Under the pieces are notes generated by a model. It made no database searches. It was not told the origin of the DNA and saw only the letters and a list, made by a program, of their open reading frames with translations. From Girardinichthys multiradiatus (taxonomy: Eukaryota; Chordata; Actinopteri; Cyprinodontiformes; Goodeidae), in contig NC_061800.1 of the NCBI RefSeq assembly GCF_021462225.1, forward strand, positions 11,936,002 through 12,000,001: 64,000 bases of DNA, written 5' to 3'. Both the position numbers and the translations under genes were made by a program. Below, piece after piece: positions 11,503-22,800 of the stretch. The first letter of the stretch is position 1, and each line of letters begins with the position of its first letter.

Positions 11503-12729
11503 CAGTGTCTTGTAAAATAAATCATATCCCCCAAACTTCACAGTTTAAAACAAGGTACGGTCATTAAACAACATGTCAAGTTTTCGATATCTCACAGGGC
11601 ACTGTTCAATCCATCATATCAGGATAAATAAGAGTATGGCACAACTGGAAACCACCAATACATGGCTGTGCATCTAAACTAAAAGAAAAGGCTGGGACAG
11701 CATTAATCAGAGAATCAGGAAAAAGGCAACTCTGGAAGGGCTGAGGATCAACAGCTGAGGTGGGAGAACTAGTCAACAGGACAACTCTTGGCCATGCACT
11801 TCAAAAATGAAGAAGTTCCTTTAGCACTGCTACAAGCCATATGGCAGACAAAGCAAATATGAGAAAAAAATGCTGTTGTCAGATGAGAACAAACCTAGGG
11901 ATGCACCGATATCAAAAGCCACTAACCAACATTCCTGATATTATATATCATATATATCTCTTTACCCTTTCAACACTGTAAAAAAACGGCCACGACGCTT
12001 GTTTCTCTGCTTCAGTTCACACTCTACAATCCTGCACTGCATCAATATCACATGCCCAAATACCACATTGTCAACCACCCCCCGTGCGAATTTGTACTGA
12101 AGTACAAATGAATGCAGAAAATGTTAACGAGCTGACGGCTTGGATAGCTACTAAACAGTGAAGCAACGAAACAAACCAGTGCGCTCCCCTCCGTTTAGCT
12201 GTAGAGGCAATGGAGGGCTAATGTGGCTAAATAGTAACACAGGTTATGGTGGAAACAGATTAAAACTGACAATTACAGCAGAAAAAATAAGGAACCTACC
12301 CTGCTAATGTAGTTGATCACTAAATAAAATATTATGCAAAATTAAGTTGTACAGGGTTGCTGCTGAACATATCTGCATGGACCAGATCCTTGTTCACACT
12401 GTAAAATATGTTCGGTATGCACCACAACACCCTCCTGACACCCTCTAGAAAATGACTGAAGCTGAGATGTGCAAAGCTGGTAGAAACATACCCTAAAAGA
12501 CCTGCAGCTGGAATTACAGAGAAAGGTGGTTCTACAAAGTACTGTCCCAGGGTGGTGGGGGTGCTGGTGGTAATAAAAAGAAAAACAATTAATATCTTGT
12601 ATCCTTCTCACTTCACAATCAACTGTGTTTATCTTTCATATAAAATCTCGATTAAAAAAATTTTTCAAATTAAACAAATTTTAAAAATGCAACAGAGGTT
12701 CAATGGGTGGGTCCTGTTCCGAGGCACTG
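11503..12729 (+). pseudogene. Tc1-family transposase relic split by a hAT-like insert
   Basis: Bounded by CAGTGTCTTG at the left and GGCACTG at the right, with TA on both sides (11501-11502, 12730-12731). The first part (11640-11892) translates in broken frames to Tc1 transposase-like text such as ALIRES and STAEVGELVNRTTL, ending exactly at LLSDENK, the first catalytic aspartate box. The C-terminal part (about 12440-12525) yields GITEKGGSTKY, the usual Tc1 C terminus. Between them is unrelated DNA beginning TAGGGATGCACCGATAT (about 11895), a hAT-type terminus. Multiple stops make this an old dead copy of a Tc1 family different from the three long-TIR copies. Confidence 0.65.
11895..12335. 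mobile_element. hAT-like insert inside Tc1 relic
   Basis: Begins TAGGGATGCACCGATATC, a terminus common to fish hAT elements, directly after the SDEN codons of the Tc1 relic. The right boundary is approximate: the Tc1 C-terminal sequence resumes by about 12.44 kb. No coding capacity is visible. Confidence 0.45.
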
Positions 12730-13022
12730 TACACAAAGTTGCTGTAAAACAACTGGAGCTCCATTCCCGCTGATTAGTTAGTCCAGTCTGGTCGGTCTGG
12801 CAGTAATCGTTTCCCCATACTATCAAACCTCCTTTCTGTCATTTCTGTTTAGTCTTCAGTGGCATCATGAGACCTGCTGCGTGGCCCTTTCCATGGCAAT
12901 GGAGAAGAAGCAACAGCTGCCTGCCTGGTGGGGTATCCAAAACAAAGTTGTTGTTCTTTTAAGTTTGGGAAATGAGGGCTGGGGGAGAGCAGTGATGGGA
13001 AATTTACAATGTTACCACAGCA

Positions 13023-13044
13023 ACACACACACACACACACACAC
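13023..13044. repeat. (CA)n microsatellite
   Basis: An uninterrupted run of about 11 CA units in intron 1, followed by TGAAATCC. Confidence 0.9.
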
Positions 13045-13783
13045 TGAAATCCAACCCAAGACACAGTTACACTCTAATATTTTGTTGAAACCAGTTTAGC
13101 TGTACGATCATATTGATAAGTATATGAATTCCAGAGAAAACTCATAACCTCCTTGAGTTAAGGGGACAATTATATCTCCAATTATCAGCCTCTATTTTAA
13201 GTGCTTAAGTTGTGAAATTCTTGTGCCTATTTGCTCCTATAGTCTCAAACAAACCCTCCTTGCGCTGATTCTTAACCAGTGCTGCAGCACGCTAGTGTCA
13301 TGAGAGATTGTCAGGTGTACCATGGGAAATTGCCCAATTTTACTTTATTAGTCCTACAACTTTTGAAAACTCATTTATCATGATCTGCTAGAAATGTGCC
13401 ATTGCCGAGTCCACTGTAATACCGACTGGCGGGCTAATGTAATACTATTTCAAGTCAGTGGGTGGCAGCATGTAGCAAATTGCTGTGCTCCTTAGAGATG
13501 AGAGATTCAGTGATGCTAGCGACAGGTAGTGGTGACTGTAGTGACGTTTTTAAAACGGGGAAAGATGTAAACACTGAACTCAGCCCTGAACAAAACTTGG
13601 AAATGGTGAGTTTGAGGCAATACAGTAAAAGCTATTTTTTGTTTGGATTTACTTTCACTGGGAATATAACAGCACAGAATGCATTGTACTCAGTGTGTGC
13701 CCCCACCTGTTGCTTTAGAAACAAACCAATATTTTGTCTGCCTGTATAGAAGACTACTTTTATGACAAAAACTACAAAGATGA

Positions 13784-14290
13784 ATGGGAGAGCCATCAAA
13801 GCTAGTTACCTTGTTGTTGAACTCCTCGACGCGGTTAAAGACAAAGCTGAAATCCCTCTCTCAGATAACACAATTACCAGACGTATTGATGACATGTCTG
13901 CAGACAGTGAAAGTGTTGTTTTGGGAAGAAAATAGCATCAGTTGGAAATTTGGATCTCAACTTGATGAGTCTATTGATATTATACTGTCTATTCAGCAGG
14001 GCAATGCCAGGAAAAACAAAAGGAGAGGAAATGTTTTGTTTCATATCAGAATATTTTGACCGAGGAGAAATTACGTCGGAAAACTCCATAAGTGTTTGCA
14101 CTGATGGAGTTGCAGCCATGCTCACGCGCACCAAAGGCTTCGTTAGGGTTAGGGTTAGGTAGCAGAGTGAAGGTGGTGTGTCCCAGGACTTTTCCAACGT
14201 AACAGATTTGCCATGACTCAAAAAAGGGTGAAAAACATGGAACTATTAAAGCTGAATTTGCAAATGCTCTCCCATGCTTAATTAACAATG
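13784..14290 (+). pseudogene. ZBED5/GTF2IRD2-type hAT transposase relic
   Basis: Across three frames the plus strand reads like the middle of a domesticated-type hAT transposase: ASYLVVELLDAVKDK, then LSDNTITRRIDDMSADSES, SQLDESIDI, and ENSISVCTDGVAAMLTRTKG. The order and phrases (TxRRIDDMSAD, QLDEST-like, CTDGAxAM) match the RNase H-fold region of ZBED5-like proteins. Frameshifts and stops break it. The flanks (13.46-13.78 kb) may hold more of the element but are not recognisable. The fragment is too short and damaged to be a working host gene. Confidence 0.7.
14142..14161 (+). repeat. short interstitial telomere-like repeat
   Basis: Three tandem copies of GTTAGG inside the hAT relic, interrupting the transposase-like frame right after TKGFV. 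Too short to mean a former chromosome end. Confidence 0.6.
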
Positions 14291-14299
14291 TGAGGTGGT

Positions 14300-15475
14300 T
14301 TCAAAGATGTGGATATTTTTGCATGTTCAAAAGGTTTTAGTGGTTATAAGTAACTGGAAAGGAATTGAAATAGTTATTGTTTTAGGAAAATAAACAAAAA
14401 CACAACAGAAAGCTGCAGAAATTAAAGAAATGTGTTGCCTGGATCTAAATGTATTTCTTGGCAACAACAGACAGTGCTGGATATTATCTTTTGTACATCT
14501 TTAGAGACAATATGTAGTCGTCTTTATTAATAGTTTGCTCTGAGCGGCTGGATGACTGCCATTGTTTGGGTTCAGGGTCAGAATCTAAGAACTCTCAGGC
14601 TCCATGATAAAACTGAGGAAGACAAAAAAAAGCGCTGTTGTTCAGCTAACATTAAGCATATTTTTGTAGTTTTAACTCATCATTCCTTGTGTAACCTTAA
14701 AGGGTGAAAGGAAGTTAGATAATGTCTCTCATATGTTTTTTAAACCACATGATGTGCCTACTAAAATTCATTTCTTTTTGACCATTGTGCAAACGGATAA
14801 AATGATAAACAATGTGTGGGTGACTCCGCACACAGCTTTTTTCTTGTTCTCTATCCAACTTTGCACCTCTTTGGTAGCACTGGGCAACAGGACTTCACCG
14901 CAGTTGTCGGCTTTTTAGCTGCCATCGTACAATGAGAAGAAAAGCAGGTAAACAACACGGGGGATTCAGTGTGCAGGTTACTGCAGCAGGAAGAGGAAAT
15001 ATTGGCAAATGGCTAAAGGAGCATTTGCACGCCAGATCGTGTGCCAGGCATGGTGCCATTGTTACACACTTCCTGTTTGGTGAAAGGCATCAAGTGTTTT
15101 CAAGTCCAACAGCTCAAGTCCAAGTGAAGCCACGAGTCAATGACATAAAAATCCTAAGTATTTAGTGATTTCATCATTTTGAATCTAAAATCATTACATT
15201 TGTGACTTGAGTACAAACCTCTTTTTTTGTCACACTTAAACATTTCAGGTCAAACGCCTGATAAAAATCAAACATAACCAGAGTCAGTACAAAATACAGT
15301 TTTCAATTACCTCAATTACCCATTTACGAAGAGGAAAAAACGCTATCCAAACCAATCAGACTATGTGATAATTTAATTACCCTTAATAAATCATAAATTA
15401 ATTGTCATTACCTACGTTGTTTGGTTCAATTTCACCAGAACACCCAGGCGTAATAACTGCCATACCTGTAGACTA
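14300..15475. other. man1a2 intron 1 stretch, no gene seen
   Basis: No recognised family or coding signal. Short frames at 14733-14918 and 14932-15165 lack known motifs. Confidence 0.45.
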
Positions 15476-15730
15476 AGGGATGGGTACCGAATTCTGTACT
15501 TTTAATGGTACCGACCGAATTTTGTCGGTACTGCCAAGTAAAATCGAATGGTACCATGTTTCGGTACCTAAACGCATCATTGTGACACCGAGGGAGTGGA
15601 AGAGTGGGCGATTTTCCATGCCAGACAAGAACACAGCATTGCACGCACAAGAGTAATGACATCAGTAGCCGCTGCTACAGTCAACAAAGCATGGCTGATG
15701 GAATGCACTCGAAATTCAGGTATTTATATA
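15476..15730. repeat. dispersed fish repeat, GGTACCGA-rich end
   Basis: The segment starts near GGGATGGGTACCGAATTC and contains several GGTACCGA/TCGGTACC words in both orientations, a pattern shared with the termini of a hAT-type fish repeat family as I remember it. No coding part is identified and the boundaries are approximate. Confidence 0.4.
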
Positions 15731-16941
15731 ATGTTAAAGTGTTAAATAAACAAAAAAATGGCATGCTGAACTTAATCCATCCTTTGTTGCCATTTTCCAT
15801 TGAATTTTTGGGGGGTAGTAACTTCAGGAGCTGTACTGATTGCTCAGGATGTCCCAATCAAGCTATTAAGTCTGCAGGGATTTTCCGTTCACTTTTATTC
15901 TACAAGCCTAACCCACACTAATACGGTATATATGAAGCTGTTATTTTAGACAAATATCAAACTGCTATGCAAGCAGCGATGCTCCTTTATATTTTTGCGG
16001 CCTGACGTTGAAAAGCAATTTCACTTGGAGCAGTGATTCATTACATTTTGTTCTACACTGTTACGCCTTTCAAGATTTGCAATTACTTTCAGAAATCTGG
16101 AGGGGGCTTCCTCCCAGACACGACTCTTTGAATGATTGCACAGCAGCTTCAAAGACCAGATGACACTAGAAAACAGAGATTGGCCCATCTTTGCTGCACA
16201 CACACACACACATACAGTAGGAGAACCAATAAGAACCTTACAGGAGTGACACATTTATTAAATAAATATATATAAACATTTTCTGTTGACTTGATAAAAT
16301 CTTAAATTCTATCTAAACTCTTTATTAAAAAGGTAGTGTAACTAGAAGGTAACATCCCCCAACCTCCTCTTGACCTGCTTCCACCAGGTCTGAAAGCATA
16401 CTTTATAAAATCATACTACCTCGTTTTTTTTAAACGCCCCCTGGCATTCAATCACAATCATAACTTCTGCGACCATGATCAAATGCATTGCCACTTAAGT
16501 TGATAGCTGCTTCAAAGTCTGCGTTTTAAATAGGCCATCTGCCACAGTCAGTTTCACCATTTCTGATCACAAATCCCTGAAAAGCATTTTTTAGCACTAT
16601 AGCAAGTTTTACCCTGTCTTTACTTTTCATACATGAAATTATTCCAAACACTTTAGATGTGGTTGAAAAGGATTTTTAATCTCCAGCTTTATTACCCACA
16701 CAATATAAAGGATGGATTTGGACACATAAAACTCATTCTCAAAACTAGTTAACTCAACGTCACTTTTGCTTTTAAGCCGCTAGCTGCACTAGATACAAGG
16801 TTGTTGAATAACACACTATGACTGGAGTTCTTTTTAGTATCAGAATCAATAAAAGGAAATCTGAAGACCGCCAGGAAATGAAGAGCTAAAACACAAATCT
16901 GTTTGTTGAATCTGAGTTTTAATTTGATTGAAGGCTTAGAG
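15731..16941. other. man1a2 intron 1 stretch, no gene seen
   Basis: Unrecognised intron DNA with a short CA run at about 16196-16214. No coding signal. Confidence 0.5.
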
Positions 16942-17440
16942 CAGGGGTCTCCAAAGTGCGGCCCTTGGAATGATTTTGCACGGCCCTGGACAACAACTTG
17001 ACAATGGTACAAATACGGTGCACCATCGCAGGCAGTTGATGCTTTTAAAAAATAATTAGGGTGACTTACTGAGGCCAGGCCCTTCAGAAAAGATGCAGAC
17101 AAATTTAAATCTTCCTAAATGCAAATGCACAAACTACTCGTCATTTATGAAGCCTATTTCTGGCTTTCAGTTTGAGTTGAATGGAAATAAGACCAAAAAA
17201 CATCCTTTCACTCATGCCTAAAAGCCAACCTGGCTTTTTTTAAATGGGAAATATTCAATGATTTACAGATGCCCTTTCCACTTTGTTTTACTAAAATATC
17301 AGCAGGTAAAAACAAAAAATGAAAACATAAAAATGTGTTTGCATGTTGTAATAAAGGAAACAGAAGAATACGTTTGTGGCCTGTGACTTCTTTCAACTTG
17401 AAGGTTTCAGCCCCGGTGGTGAAAAGTTTGGACACCTCTG
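16942..17440. mobile_element. 499-bp hAT-like non-autonomous element
   Basis: The left end CAGGGGTCTCCAAAGTGCGG and the right end AAAAGTTTGGACACCTCTG are imperfect inverted repeats. The flanking 8-mers GCTTAGAG (16934-16941) and GTTTAGAG (17441-17448) differ at one base, as expected for an 8-bp hAT target-site duplication. No transposase frame lies inside. Confidence 0.7.
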
Positions 17441-17448
17441 GTTTAGAG

Positions 17449-19015
17449 GTTACAAAAGGCACTTTGAGAATTTTGGTCATTGTTATTGAATCAAAACAGC
17501 GATTCTGGGTGGATTTTTACTGCAGGTTCTTAGATAGACGTGGGAAACTGGAATAAAAAAAAAAGAATGAAAGCATTACAATTATGCATCAAGGCATATG
17601 TCCAAGACCTTTTTCTGATTTTATTTAAATTTAAAAAGTGTGTCAAGATACACGCTGTTGTTCAATGCATTTATATATTGAATGTCTTAGTTTTTATTTA
17701 TTTTATTAAATAATGTGTAAAAACCCAACAGAGCTTTTAGTATTCAGTCTGCCAATCAGTGATCAGAGAATATAAAGGAAAAAAAAACTGATTTCTGGCT
17801 GATGTTGAGCATCTCCACTAAAAAGCACTAAAACTGCTCTTCTGTGTTTTCACAAACAGAATAAAGCTTATTGAATAGAAAGCGCTTTACCAGACTTCAC
17901 TTTGAAGAGAAGTACTGTGGTGATATAACATCTCTAGATCCTGTGCCATAAGTTGTTACAGCCCAAGAAATTAGCTTTTATTATTCAAAAAATCGAAAAC
18001 TGGGGTGAATGGGTCAAATCAATGGTGATAAAAACAGGAATATAAACACAAAATGAAAAACACAATGAACAAAAGATTGCCTGTTAATAAACTCAGCCTG
18101 GAGGTCATGCTGATCTGCCACTTATAATTATACTTTAAAAGCATACTTTCAAAGCTGAAACGTAGATTTTCCTCCTAATTCCTAAAGGCTTATCGCAGTA
18201 GTGTTTCCATATGTTGGAAATCTAAAATCATGGTTCAAAATAAGCAAAACAGTTATTCAGTTTTGTTCTAACAAATCTCTTTTCGTTTGCAGCTTACATG
18301 TTCGTCCTTTTAGCACTGTGGGACTTTGTTGGCTTGTAGACACCACAGGCTATGAAAACAGTGAATGAAACAATATGAATTTATCTCTATGGTACAAATA
18401 AAACAGACACAAAGTCACTTGGCCAACCTGGGAGTTGCAGCCGTTTTCCACAGAGAAACCAGCATTAGGATCACATGAAACAATGGAAATAAAATGCAAA
18501 GAGAAAACAGCTCCAAGCATTAAAAGCAGCTCGACACATTTACCTCACTATTTGTCCTAAACGACATTTAAAACTGTACCTTTTAAACAAAGCAGTTCAG
18601 TTGTAAATGATGTTCTTTGTAATGACAGGATCTGTTTCTAATACAGTGAAAGTAATCCTTTCCTATATATTTCAAGGTTCTAAATGACAGGATACAACAA
18701 GCAAGAATGTCAGAGATGATAGAAATCAATTTTCTTTGCCAGCATGTGGGAAACTACAGCTGTGAGCACAGCTTTAGAAAAATAGACAGCTCCGCCAGAG
18801 CGAGAAAACCAAAACTGCATTTGCCAAATTCCTGCTGCAGCTGAACATTTAGAAAACCTCGCCAGCCCTTCAGCCGAGCAGCCACACATCATTTAGAGTT
18901 TCTCTGCTGTTCTTCTGACACTCCTGCTGGCAGCAAAAACAGCTAAACTGATTTTTCCTTTCTCAACATTACAGCACAAAAGGAAAGAATATCCATTTTA
19001 TTAATGGTATTCAAC
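17449..19015. other. man1a2 intron 1 stretch, no gene seen
   Basis: AT-rich DNA without recognisable coding or repeat families. Confidence 0.5.
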
Positions 19016-19019
19016 TCCT

Positions 19020-19400
19020 CAGAGAGCATGCAGATCTCTGATGACCTCAGAGAGACTGCACTTGTTGAGGAAAATGAACCCAGCAGCCCTACCAGAATCC
19101 TCACAACATTCTGCAAAGCAGTGGTGAAGAGTATATGTTGACCACCTGTATTGTGGTAGAAAAGCAGGCCCTGCAGAGGACAGTGAGGGGAGCTGAGAGG
19201 TCACTGCAGTGTTCCTACCATCTGTCTCAGAGCTGCTGCAGGAATAGGGTCGGAACATCGTCAGAGACTCCTCACAACCCCTCCATGAACTTCGTGGACA
19301 GCTGTCATCAGACACATGGTACCACATCCGAAGCAAAGCCGCCAGAATGCTAAACAGCTTTCTGCTTCAAATTGTCAACATGCTAAACCGCTGTTAGGTT
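19020..19400 (+). pseudogene. L2/CR1-type LINE ORF2 3' fragment
   Basis: Broken plus-strand frames include ILTTFCKAVVKS and LQRTVRGAERS, followed by DNA corresponding to the usual 'ILxDxSHP..LF..LPSGRRYR' C-terminal region of fish L2-type reverse transcriptase proteins (CAGAGACTCCTCACAACC and following). Frameshifts and stops are frequent. Only the end of the element is left. Confidence 0.5.
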
Positions 19401-19639
19401 TATGAACATTATATTTTTGCACTTACATGTTTATATCTATCGGGTGCATTTATCTTCAAGTGCGTTATGTATGTAATGCTATTTTGAAATTATGGTTCAG
19501 GACCCTAGAGGAACACCATCCGGGTCACATTTTTTATGTCAAAATTCCTTACTTTCCCACACTTGTATTTCCAGAGTTCCCCGTCCTTTTTATCCCATTT
19601 TTAGTGTACAAATCCAAAAGTTCATGATGAATAGCAGAT

Positions 19640-19850
19640 ACGTTTCACGGGTCAGGCTTTGAATATGGAATCCAGAAAATACTGAAGGAAGCAAGCGAGG
19701 GAGCAATGAAAGGAAAGATGGACAAAGACTGGTGGACAGACATACATCGTGTAAACTTTAGAGCGGATGGCCGTACATCGGACAAACGGAAATATGGACG
19801 GATCGGTTGACGGATTTTAGGATGGAGGAATGATGGGTGGATAAACACAC
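19640..19850. repeat. degenerate GGA/GGAC-rich low-complexity tract
   Basis: A purine-rich tract with repeated GGAC/GGAT(GG) words, e.g. GGACGGATCGGTTGACGGAT. Probably a decayed tetranucleotide repeat. Confidence 0.5.
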
Positions 19851-22800
19851 AAAAAGGTTGATGGAACTTTTAAGTAATAGACAGGAAATACAGCATTAAT
19901 TACAAATCATTTCTCAGTTTTCCAGACTGCGTAGGAAGCCTGTTATTAGGTGTAGAAGGAAATAAATTGATCTGAGTCATCTTGAACAAACTGCAATAAA
20001 TTTAGCTATGATAAAACCAAGCTTTCTTAAAACAACAATTAACATCTTTATTGGAGGTAATTTGATTTGACTTGAGATTGCTGTAGTTTGCAAAAACACA
20101 ATGGTGGTATCTAAAATGAAAAAAATATAGGAAAGATTAAAAAGGAAATAACCCCATTTTCTGTTTATTCAACCTTACAGGCGTTCACATATAGGATAAC
20201 AGACTACATGTTGTGTATCTACACTGTCTAATTATTTTACCCTCGCACCACCAGGTCATGTCTTGCCAAGCAGATAGCAGCTGAATCCCCGTTCAGAGGT
20301 AACTGGTGTGCAGCTGATGTCAACTGCGGCTGCAGCAGTGTCATTTACTGGCTGTGCTCTTGCACTAATGCACTGTGTTGTGCTCCTCTATACAGAATTA
20401 TCTTGGATCATCTAGCTACAATAACTGTAGAACAGCTCATTTCAAGCCAGAACATAAGCTTACGCTCTCAGCAGCTCTTTTGGAACGCATTATGCTTCTT
20501 TCATACTTAATGTTTACTCAGAGTGCCATTTTCTGGTTCGCTAACTTCGCAGTTATTAATGACCTCCGTCTCTCAATCCCGAGTGCTACAGACATCTCAG
20601 CATGTCAAATGTGTAGTTACTCCTCTGCTGCCACTTATGGGAAAGATACTTTACACAGATGATGTTTTCACATAGCGTTGGAGGGGCTGCTCTTTGGACT
20701 GCCGGCACGGCTTTACGGCACTGACAGAAACCCATTAACTTCAGTATGTTGACACCAACTGCTACAGGTCGGGAAAAAAATAAAAAAAACATGTAGAAAA
20801 TGTAAGCAGCATGGGAATTATTTATGTAATGTAGCAAGCTGTGGTTCAGGCCTATGTTGACTAAAGCTGTATGTCACTATTCAAAGATATGTATTTTTAG
20901 TGCTAAAAACTTTAATTAATTCAAAATAAGAGCTTATTGTTTGTGCTCTCAGTTTGGCTTTACTTTATGTGAGCTTCTTCAGGCTGATAACTCAACGGTT
21001 TGAAGTTTTCCAGGAGCTCATTAGGTTTTGGATCATGTTTTTTCTCTTTTACAGAGCAGCACGGGTCTAAATAGTTTAAGATTACCAAAGATACAAGATC
21101 TGATCATCTACACCTAATTTCACAGTCAGGTGCCTGTGTCTGTATAATAATTAGAACAAGCCTGGCAAAAAAGAATAAGTTCTAAAAATCAAACTAAATA
21201 AATAAATGATAAATGAGGGCGCTTTGATGTTTGTCTGGGCTCAACAAATACAGTACGTCTCTTGGGCTGCATGGATGATTTATCCCAGCAGCAAAAAAAG
21301 CAAAGGCTGGCCCGGTAACATTAACAATATGTGGCACAGCAATAAGTGGCAACACCAGGTTACCTGCAGCTGTGCCACTGAGGTCCATAATGAGAGGGGT
21401 GGTGGTGTTTTCATTCTCTTCTAGCATCCAAACCATTTTTATGTCAAGTAAATGAGCATGATCCCAACTAAACAAGCAGACAGCAGCCTGATGGAAGCTT
21501 CAGGTTTACATTTTTCAGCTTTCCTGCCTATAATCAGATGTCGTTCTACCAGCAAATAAGCTACACCTTATATCAGTATGTTTCAGTGCATATGGTATCC
21601 TGGTCCAATGTGGTTCTCGAGTTGATTATTAAGGCTTGTTTTAGTTAGTAAACATTACATCTAAGACATGCTGTTCAGAAGGTATAGTGATTTGGCTTAA
21701 AGGCGTATCAAATTCAATATTTAGCTGATTTAACCCAGCTAAGCTTAGCGAAGCTTTTAAATTAGCCTGATTTTAACATGCATCTGATATTTCAAACAGG
21801 TGTAAATTCTGTCAAATATAGCAGGCATCATGAACATTTTTATGCACTGATCCCTGTAAAAATCTCCGGTTACTGATACAGTGAAATAAGAACATCTAAA
21901 GCACAACTAACAGGGTAGATTGATTTAGCAGCTGAGACAAAACGATACATCATGCTAAGGCAAGATCTGACCAATATGTTGGGAAAACGAATGCCCATTT
22001 TGTTGTTGTTTTCACAAATAAGATGAAAGTTTCACAAATTACAAACTGAATGTTGTCGCCCAGCCTGCTGAGCTGTCTGTTAGCCTCCTTCACAAACAAT
22101 GTTGACATTATTATAGAAAGCCAACAACCTCTCCTCTAGCTCACTGTATGTGACTTCTTAAACCCTTTTAAACACACATGATAGGGCAGCTGTAAAAAAC
22201 ATAGGAATGAAAAAAAAAAAAAAAACAGCAAGCAGGGCAACCTGGGGGTAAGGGGGTAAAGCTAGGAGGAGGACGTAGACCTTCAAGCCAGACTATGCCA
22301 TGCATTGTGAGCTGTATCAATAGTTTAATCCACTGATGTTGGTTTATGAGCCGTTAGATTAGTGGTTCATGTCCAGAGTCTGCATATACATCCAACTAGG
22401 AATTATATTACTATTATCTGATGGGATCCGTTTCATCTTCTGAGTTGTGCTATTTTTCCATCTCTGCACCACCACCATTTTCTGTCATAATCAGCCTCCA
22501 TGCATAGATGCACATAACAGGCTTGGTGAGTGGCTTCATGCACCCTTGAAACCCCAGTCAGGTTATTCAGCGAGTAGGCTTTAAATAGAGATTGAGGCAA
22601 TCCGGTCTGATTCCTCAGCTTCACCTGAAATCAACAGCTGGATTTTTTAAAGCATTGTAAATACAGTTACTCTCACTCCTCCCACATACACATTGTCTGT
22701 TAAAGATGCACAGGGTAACATTTAATAAGCACATATTGTATTATTATCTCAGTAAAACAGCTATTCTTGATTGTCTGAACACTGCTAATACCTAAGTTGA

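Noticed and set aside
14142..14161. Telomere fusion site
   Set aside because: Only three GTTAGG units; too short, and flanked on both sides by hAT-like sequence.
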